The translations under genes and the position numbers were made by a program. From contig NC_065885.2 in NCBI RefSeq assembly GCF_932274485.2, positions 42,793,062-42,857,061 of the forward strand: a stretch of 64,000 nucleotides of DNA, given 5' to 3'. The notes below the pieces were generated by a model. The model did no database searches and was not told the origin of the DNA. It saw only the letters and a program-made list of their open reading frames with translations. This document shows, piece after piece, positions 57,105-64,000 of this stretch. Every line of letters starts with the position of its first letter. Position 1 is the first letter of the stretch. Source of the DNA: Patella vulgata (taxonomy: Eukaryota; Mollusca; Gastropoda; Patellidae).

Positions 57105-58266
57105 TGATCTATTGGCCGATGACAAGCCGTTTAAAGTAGAGCCTCTGCAGAGGAGAAGGCGGACTAGCTAAAAAGTAGTTGTGCTATGTTCGTCTCTCTC
57201 TCTCTTCGAACAAACGGAACAAAACTGTATAAAACTATAAAGTTTTAATATGTATTATAACATATATACAGGTAAGTTTTAATGGACTGGGAAAATTCTT
57301 TTACATTATTATTTTATAAAGAGGCGAACTGTCCCAGCTCAAGCTGTTCTGTGATCTGTTCTGTGTAATAGCTAAAAGCTATACTGTTCATTAACTGCAA
57401 GCAGTTAAAGGCTGTATCTTTGCATTAAATGCAAGCGTTTAAAGTCTGTATCTGTTCATTAGATGCAAGCATCTAAAGGCTGTATCTGTTTTTAAACTGA
57501 AAGCAGTTTAAAGTCTGTTCATTAGATGCAAGCATCTAAAGGCTGTGTGCTCAAAGAGCATTCCTCAAGAATTATAGGTGTAATTACTAGAGCTTCGCTT
57601 CGACCCTGGAGACGGATATCCCAGTGGGAAAAACTGACCCAGGGTACTAGTGCGGGGTAACACGCTCGCCTGGCCGTCTCGACAGGATGACATCGAAACT
57701 GAGAATATTCTCAGTTCATGCAAAATTATAAACTATACGCTCCTTATGTAAACAAAGTATACATTGTCAACAATATAAATGCAACATTATTTAACAGATG
57801 GACATAATGTGATTTATGATTAAGTTGATATACAAAAGTATTATTTAGTTACGTTTAATAACTTATAGGATATGCACATAAATTATAATTGCATGCTATA
57901 TGTTCAAATTCAGCTATTTAAGTAAATGGGAGATAATAATACTCAATTATATTAGACAATGTAGTATGGTACATTTCCAACAAAATAGATTATATAATAG
58001 GGATATAAACTCACTAATAGTATGCTAAATAACAAGACATGGGTTTCTATTAAATTATTAAATTAAACATAATATATGGCAGATAGCAATATTATTATAA
58101 AACTTAGAAAGAGTCTGTCAACATACTATTCACAGAGTTATCAAATATCCTTTCCCTCACTATATATAACTACAGTGACCTATAGGTGTTATTAGTCTTG
58201 ACGTTTTAGGTGTCTACAGACTATAAATAAAACAATACTAACAAAATGAAACTAGCTTTGTAACAC
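57105..58266 (-). repeat. 5' LTR of the Ty3/gypsy fossil
   Basis: On the minus strand begins TGTTACAAAGCTAGTTTC. It is longer than the 3' LTR copy: 57,657-58,150 has no counterpart there and includes a perfect 20 bp palindrome AACTGAGAATATTCTCAGTT at 57,697-57,716. The inner border near 57,105 is set by the primer-binding-site candidate. Confidence 0.7.
57370..57563. repeat. Array of short palindromes (5' LTR copy)
   Basis: The same five hairpins in the same order from 57,391, preceded by one more (TAGCT AAA AGCTA, 57,370-57,382) that lies at the edge of the matching region. A few stems are slightly imperfect here. Confidence 0.88.
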
Positions 58267-58379
58267 TTTATTTTATCTATCTGCCAAATCTTACAAAATA
58301 AAGCAATAATTTGATAAACTCATAAACTTGTTTGTCCCATATGGCGGATACGTGTAGTACACATTAAAAATCTGGAGCC

Positions 58380-58605
58380 ACAGTGGCTGTGTAAGATGTT
58401 GAATCGTTAACATGGAGGTCCCATGCCGGATCCCTGCGATGACCAAAAAGTTCATCCGGATTTTCTGGTGTGGTTCCCCTTCTAACTGGTGCAGGACAGA
58501 GGGCCTGGCAAGGCCCAACGCACAGTCTTTCGAATGGGACGAAAAGCCAAAGTCTTTTGTACACATTGGTGTAGGACGTTAAAACTAATTTCATTTTTAT
58601 TTTGG
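58380..58605 (+). mobile_element. SINE2, diverged and shortened
   Basis: Shares AAAAAGTTCATCCGGATTTTC, GGACAGAGGGCCTGGCAAGG and GTACACATTGG with SINE2, and ends TAGGACGTTAAAAC and ATTTCATTTTT. It is missing the CACGTAAAAGATCC section of the 48.3 kb copy. No clear target duplication. Confidence 0.8.
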
Positions 58606-59264
58606 AGTATAAAGATTGCTTTTAATTTATTTGTTTTTGTTTTTGGTGGCAGTAATGTTGAGGATTCTATAAAAAGGCTTTGTATATGGAAGCTAGATGA
58701 CACTACTACTTATAATACACAACTTCATGTACATGTACTTGTCACATACAGAATTGGGATTGAAAACACGCCACTGAACTCAATGACAATCCTCTTGATC
58801 GAAAGCACATTTATCAGAGCACTCGTCTACGAAACCGCCCAGATGGCAAAGAAATAAAGACTTTTTAATTATGTAACGATATATATGTATCTATGGTAGC
58901 ACAACATTCACCAGCTTTACTTTACAAGCAGTAGGCCTAAAATATTTTCTGTCAGATCTTGTGACAGTCAATTCTTTTATGAATAATTTGTTTCGAGCAG
59001 ATATCCTGTCACAATATCACATAACAGCTCTTTAGCTTAAACTGAGTTGTTTCAGTGTGTTGAAAATCTACTGCAGCCAGTAAACAATAAGCTTTTGCAT
59101 CCCTTACAAATTCTTAAAATTTTTGTGATAGATCAATCATAGCAAAGATCTGTGTTGAAATTATATTTGTAATGTGTTTAACGAATTCTATCACACATGT
59201 AATATTGGTGTAGTTAAGTGTATACCTGATTTTCAATGTTGGGGTATTATATCGTTGACCTGAC
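58606..59264. other. No gene recognised
   Basis: AT-rich DNA. The + frame 58,489-58,857 spans the SINE border and has no motif. Confidence 0.45.
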
Positions 59265-60835
59265 TAAAAAATTAGGCGGCAGTTTTTAACAGATTCTTTT
59301 CAAACTGGGTGTGAAGCATCATGAGAGGATGAACCATGAACCTTATCAATATTCGACATTCTGAGAGTGTCCCTTTTATGAAAACCATGTGACAATTGTC
59401 TTGTGAATGCGACAAAGGCTGCAGTTGCTAACAGATTCTTTTCAAACTGGATGTGAAACATTGCATCCATGAGAGGACGAACCGTATCGATATTCAACTT
59501 TTCACGACTTTTCCGTCCAGAGTTATATTTTTCCGGGTTTACGTCTTGTACTGCGCTTCGACTTGGATATACGGATGAAGGTAAAAAAAAAAGAAGTCTG
59601 GGATAAAATTTTGTCAGTAACTATAGCTCCACGGTACCGCACGTAATATCGTCTAAAACACAATTCCAATTGAAATAGTTTGTTTATATCTCTATTTAAA
59701 AACATACCCCCCCCCCCCTTTCAAAATTTGATCATCAACCTATGAATATGCCATCAAAATAGAATCCTTTCTTCGACATGCGTCAAAATTGGCAAGTTTC
59801 CATTTCTGGTAATTTCGCGCGTCTTGCGAGATTTCTACTCCTAGCTTTCAGTTAAATACTCAAGATTTCAACTAGATTAGAACGGTCTCCATTTAAAAAT
59901 ATAATTGAAAAATGGGAAAGTAAGGTCAAGTTTCGAATATACCCGTGCTCTGGTTACCAGTACTTTGAATGAAATTTTCATTTTGCATTATCCGTTTTTG
60001 ATCTATTATAGCAAGAATGTTCAGTTCTTTATCTAAATTTTACAGAATGTATCTTTAATGGATCTTTTTCAAATTTGGGAAAGTAAGGTCAAGTCTCGAA
60101 TATACCCGTGCTCTGGTTACCACAATGCACACATCTTGTCAAAACTGCAAACTGTTATAACTTGGCTCAGAATGAAGTAATTTGAATGAAATTTTCATTT
60201 TGCATTATCGGTTTTTGAGCTATTATAGCAAGAATGGTCAGTTCTTTATCTAGATTTTGCAGAATGTATCTTTAATGGATCTTTTTCAAATTTGGGAAAG
60301 TAAGGTCAAGTCTCGAGTATACCCGTGCTCTGGTTACCACAATGCACACATCTTGTCAAAACTACAAACTGTGATATCTTGGCTCAGAATGAAGTAATTT
60401 GAATAACATTTTCAATATTTTCATTTTGCATTATCCATTTTTTGAGCTATCATAGAAGAATGGTCAGTTCTTTATCTAAATTTTACAGAATGTATCTTTT
60501 TAAAATGGATCTATTTCAAATTTGGCATTAAGCATTGGGGTCCTGCCCCCCCCCCCTTCCCCTTTGTTGCAAAACCTGTGACCATTGCTCTATAGTTTTT
60601 TCGCATTGGTTTCAAAGTTGGTGTGAAGCATTGGGATAAAAACCCTATAGATATTCAGTATTCCACAAATTACCTTTACAGAATTATCCCACCTTGATAA
60701 GTCGAAATCCTTGAGCAAACGTGATAGAGGCTATAGGGTTCTTTTTTTGTCAAATTTTGTCAACATCACGGCTTTCCTTTCTCATATGCAACTGACTGTG
60801 TGGGCGTATTTCCACATTTTCAAAGTGCTTAGGTA
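59265..60835. mobile_element. Tandem-unit repeat element (family E)
   Basis: The left part has two ~140 bp units (AACAGATTCTTTTCAAACTG near 59,288 and 59,430). The middle has three units of ~160-220 bp (GGGAAAGTAAGGTCAAGT near 59,915, 60,077 and 60,295, each with ATACCCGTGCTCTGGTTACC). The right part has GTTGGTGTGAAGCATTGGG and ends with GACTGTGTGGGCGTATTTCC, which recalls the Helentron-like tails. Probably a third tandem-unit family of the same type. Non-coding. Confidence 0.65.
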
Positions 60836-61049
60836 GACCTTTTTCCGAAGAGTTGTTTCCTAAATTGTCACCAACTTAGTACTATGGATACACTGTTACA
60901 ATTTAAATGTCTGCTTTTGTATTTTATTGCATTATATATTTATCTTTTGAATAAAGTATAGATACTTTTAGTATATTTTGTAACTTGTGCTGGTGTTTTG
61001 GCGTTTGGTTGCAATTACAATTAGAATTCTGAATGGTTATTAATAAATA

Positions 61050-61312
61050 GAGAGAGAAATGGGGATCAACGTCCACTCACGTCACACTACATCATTTTGG
61101 TACTAACATGTAGTTCAGTTTTATTTCTATAATTCGTTTGCATTTAGTGGTCTTTAGCAGTGGGAGAAAACCAGCGAGATTGGACAGGTTACCCTACTAC
61201 TTGTCATGTACAAGTGGGGAATCGAAACCACACTACTTAATTCAATGACAGACCTTATGATGCAACGCACATGCGTTAACCATTTGACTACCAAAACCTC
61301 TAGGCCCAATAG
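61050..61312 (-). mobile_element. SINE1 copy, diverged
   Basis: The minus strand carries GGTTTTCTCCCACTGCTAAA, GGTTTCGATTCCCC (B box region), GTGACGTGAGTGGACGTTGA and a (CT)n end. The whole length is recognisable but divergence is higher than in the 53.9 kb copy. Confidence 0.8.
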
Positions 61313-61321
61313 GCAAAAACT

Positions 61322-61500
61322 TTCATTTGGGGCCTACGATTCAGTTTCAGTTCAATAATTTGCTTGCGCCAGGAGTCTTTACTAGTGGGAGGACCCAGAG
61401 AAAATCCACGTTCACGTCTGATATCGAAACCAAGCCACTTGTATCAATGACAGACCTTAACAAAAGTGCATGTGTTAGACCACTTGACCATCTAGCCTTT
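61322..61500 (-). mobile_element. Second, older SINE1 copy
   Basis: The minus strand keeps TGGTTTCGATATCAGACG (B box region), TTTTCTCTGGGTCCTCCCAC and the GCAAGCAAATTATT section, head-to-tail after the previous copy. It is more diverged and lacks the GACGTTAAAC tail. Confidence 0.7.
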
Positions 61501-61639
61501 CCTATGGTTAAAGAACATTTGGTTATTTCACAATTACAACCACCAATAATAGATTATATTAAAGGTTTTAATTGCTCATTTGACATTAGAATTGCATCCG
61601 AAAATGATGTTTATTTAATGTTAGATTTACGTTACGTTT

Positions 61640-62125
61640 CCATCTTTTTGCTCATCCTTTTAACGACTATTTAATGTCAGGAAATGACGTTAATCTAGCG
61701 TAAAGTTTACGTCATTTTTACGTTATATTTACGTCATTTTCTGATGTAAATCTAACATAAGTGACGTAAACTTTACGCAAAATTGACGTTAAATCTACGC
61801 GACGCTAGAAAATGACGTAAACTTTACGTTAGATTTATTTCAGCAAATGACGTAAAAATGACGTAAAGTTTACGTCATTTTTACGTTATATTTACGTCAT
61901 TTTCTGACGTAAATCTAACGTAAAGTGTACGTCATTTTCTGATGTAAATCTAACATAAGTGACGTAAACTTTACGCAAAATTGACGTTAAATTTACGCCA
62001 GAAAATGACGTAAAGTTTACGTTAGATTTATTTCAGCAAATGACGTAAAAATGACGTAAAGTTTACGTTAGATTAACGTCATTTCCTGACGTAAAATTAT
62101 CATTAAAAAGATGAGCAAAATGATG
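61640..62125. repeat. Palindromic repeat built from TGACGTAAA modules
   Basis: The ends CATCTTTTTGCTCATCCTTT and the inverted ATGATAATTTTACG...GATGAGCAAAATGATGG region pair, followed inward by AAATGACGTTAATCTA / TAGATTAACGTCATTT. Inside, some 25 copies of TGACGTAA or TTACGTCA, plus AAACTTTACG and TAGATTTA, alternate in both orientations. No coding. Confidence 0.85.
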
Positions 62126-62301
62126 GTAAACTGACTGACCATTTTTACGTAAATTTTACGTAAAATTAACATCATTTTGTTACGTGGGCGGGGCCTTGTA
62201 CTTGCTATCAGTTTATATTCACCTGCTTTTGTTCAAAGTTCTGTATGTAATGTTTAAATATCGTGAATATCATCGCTAGATGCATAGTGTGTAGAACTGG
62301 G

Positions 62302-63064
62302 CCCGATTCCTAGAAAATTCTTAAGCACGCCCTTGTGCTTAGATTTAAGTAGACTTTGCATTTAAGTAAACTTACCTTATTTTGTGTTCCCAGAAAATTC
62401 TTAAGAACGTTCTTGTGCTTAGATTTTAAGTAGACTTCATTGTAAGCACAAGAACGTTATTATGTGTTCCAAGAAAAAACTTAAGCACAACTTCGTTCTT
62501 AAACATAGTCAATCTAAGCACAAGTCCCAAGCAAGGTATAGGGCTTGCTTACCAACCTTAAGTCTGTTTCTGCTTCAAAAAGATGGCTGACCGTAGATTA
62601 TTCGGCGGCAATTCAGACAACTTTTGATATCAAAGAGACAATTACAAGAAAGAGAAAATCCTTCTTCAGAAAAATTTTCAAATTAAGAATGCTATAGAAA
62701 ATTTCGCTTCTAGGCCTACCCTGAAACCATTTTATTTATTTGCCAATTAGTAAACAATAGGCTACTTTAAGATCAGGTGCTCTCACAATTATTCAGTTAG
62801 TTTGTATGCGGTTTTTTTATCTTGTGGCACATTTTATATGTGTATACGGGACATGTCAAATGCATCGAAATGAACCATTATAATATGACGTCAATGAAGC
62901 AGACGACAAATTTAAGACGTAATTCGCATACCAAAGTTGTTTTTATGACGTTAAAGAGCATCATAGTCTCAGTTTATGGTAAACTTTACCAGTCACAATG
63001 TGCTTAGACTTATACTTGACTTATGCTTTCGTAAGAATGGTCTTGAGAATTTTCTAGGGACGGT
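62302..63064. mobile_element. ~760 bp element with CCTAGAAAATTCTTAAG inverted ends
   Basis: Left TTCCTAGAAAATTCTTAAGC (62,308-) and right, inverted, TCCCTAGAAAATTCTCAAG (ending ~63,060). The left half repeats the end motif twice more near 62,390 and 62,470 with AGCACAAGAACGTT blocks. At 62,583 an ATG opens MADRRLFGGNSDNF, a short frame that stops at once and then continues open; this may be a remnant of a transposon gene start. Possibly PIF/Harbinger-like; that is a guess from the look of the ends. Confidence 0.5.
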
Positions 63065-63127
63065 ATTTTTATAAGTTTCTTACGTAAGAAAAAGTGAAGC
63101 ATGACTTTGTAGACCGGGAGCCCAGGA

Positions 63128-64000
63128 GGTTAACCTAGCTGAAAAATGTACCAATTTTCACATATATGGTATCAAAGCATGCATATCTGGTATCATCAAA
63201 ATGTAAGTCTGCCGGGTATCTGGTGGTGGGTGTGGCTGTGAAGGCTGCGATACTGGGCATGAATTCTTGGGCTAGATTAGCTCAAAAGTGTACCACATGA
63301 AAATGGTACAGCAGTGTACCTTACATCTTCAAGTATTACAAAAACATTTTGACTGACATTTCTTGTGGTGGGGTACCCCCGACAGAGTTATGTAATTGCC
63401 AGACCACCGCTAGGCTAGATTAGCTGAAATCTGTACCACTTAAAACTGCTTTGGAGTTGTTCAGCACCACCACAAGAATCATGAATGATCACTGCCAGAC
63501 AGTTTATGCGGTGGGTTACCCCTAACAGAACAGACACACCCAATATGCCACGCCTCCCAGCTAGGCTAGATTATAGATTAGCTTAAATCCGTACCGTCTA
63601 AAACTGCTTGGAAGTCATTCAGCACCACAGGAATCATGAGTGATCACTGCCAGACAGTTTGTGCGGTGGGCTACCCCTAACGCACATGCCGAAAATGCCA
63701 GCCCCGCCCCTCCCCACCTAGGCTAGATTAGCTGAAGCCCGTACCACCTAAAACTGCTTGGAAGTTGTTCAACACCACAGGAATCATGAATGATCACTGC
63801 CAGGCAGTTTGTGCGGTGGGTTACCCCTAACATTAACAGGCACGCCAAAAATGCCACGCCCCCAACTAGGCTAGTCTAGCTGAAGCCCGTACTACCTAAA
63901 ACTACTTGGAAGTTGTTCAGCAGCACCACATCAATCAAGAATGACCACAGCCAGACAGTTTGTGTGATGGGTTACCCCTGACAGACAAGCCCAAAATACC
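63128..64000 (+). repeat. ~150 bp tandem array running off the window
   Basis: Units start near 63,128, 63,271, 63,412, 63,563, 63,720 and 63,870 with a form of CTAGGCTAGATTAGCTGAA, then GTACCACCTAAAACTGCTTG, AATCATGAATGATCACTGCC, AGACAGTTTGTGCGGTGGG and TACCCCTAAC. The left units are more diverged than the right ones, so the array has probably grown on its right side. Satellite or the core of a tandem-unit element; the right end is outside the window. Confidence 0.85.

Larger units (their letters stand above)
54920..58266 (-). mobile_element. Fossil Ty3/gypsy-type LTR retrotransposon
   Basis: Minus-strand element with LTR sequence at both sides (54,920-55,303 and ~57,105-58,266). The gag-like region lies at 56,200-57,079 (AEKYDGSTPLMDYKAHFETC and a zinc-knuckle-like piece further on). 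An integrase C-terminal tail with a GPY-type module (RWKGPYQVIEM) is near 55,490. A primer-binding-site candidate TGGTGGCAGAGA lies just inside the right LTR (near 57,090-57,104, minus strand) and a purine-rich tract GGAGGCGTGGGTAG adjoins the left LTR. The element is broken and incomplete, with several breaks. The matching parts of the two LTRs are still close, which suggests moderate age. Confidence 0.8.

Overview
The window looks like intergenic and intronic DNA of a marine lophotrochozoan, most likely a mollusc. The reasons are the AT-rich background, the many Helentron-type non-autonomous repeats with ~150 or ~330 bp internal tandem units, the tRNA-derived SINEs ending in GACGTTAAACCCC, and non-LTR and DIRS/Ty3 retroelements of the kinds common in mollusc genomes. 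The organism call is an inference. No RNA genes, CRISPR arrays or prokaryotic features are visible.

Only one host gene is seen. The last two coding exons of a PUS7-like (TruD family) tRNA/mRNA pseudouridine synthase lie on the + strand at 22,596-22,747 and 25,803-25,930, with matching splice phase and an AATAAA signal. A weaker candidate upstream exon is at 20,004-20,066. The intron between the two good exons holds a decayed mariner that was itself hit by a Helentron-like repeat and a second tandem-unit element.

Layout. 0-2.7 kb: decayed CR1/Jockey-group LINE pieces. 2.7-9.6 kb: mostly unrecognised DNA with a ~143 bp tandem array, SINE fragments and a MITE. 9.6-20 kb: a four-level nest: Helentron-like element B1 contains B2, which contains a 6,030 bp CACTA-type element, which contains B3; SINE and MITE insertions sit in the right part of B1. 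20.2-22.5 kb: a palindromic DNA transposon carrying two outward copies of a transposon-like protein. 22.6-26 kb: PUS7 3' end. 28-34 kb: another Helentron-like element interrupted by a 4,252 bp CACTA-type element with ~595 bp inverted arms. 34.6-48.1 kb: remnants of a third element of that kind, apparently split by an I-group LINE (36-41.2 kb), a Tx1/L1-like LINE (41.7-44.1 kb) and a Helentron-like element (45.3-46.6 kb). 48.1-52.6 kb: a Helentron-like element running into a ~3.4 kb almost gapless palindrome. 52.6-54.7 kb: a DIRS/Ngaro-like fossil with an SGNH-hydrolase domain. 54.9-58.3 kb: a Ty3/gypsy-type fossil whose LTRs carry an array of short palindromes with one shared core and changing stems. 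58.4-64 kb: SINEs, tandem-unit repeats, a ~480 bp palindromic TGACGTAA-rich repeat, a short TIR element, and a ~150 bp tandem array running off the window.

Four insertions can be resolved from the sequence itself (two CACTA-type elements with 3-bp duplications, one Helentron-like element with an internal empty-site copy, one piggyBac-like TTAA MITE), as can five SINE copies with target duplications of 9-14 bp. The recurring architecture is the long inverted repeat: at least five unrelated-looking elements here are palindromes.
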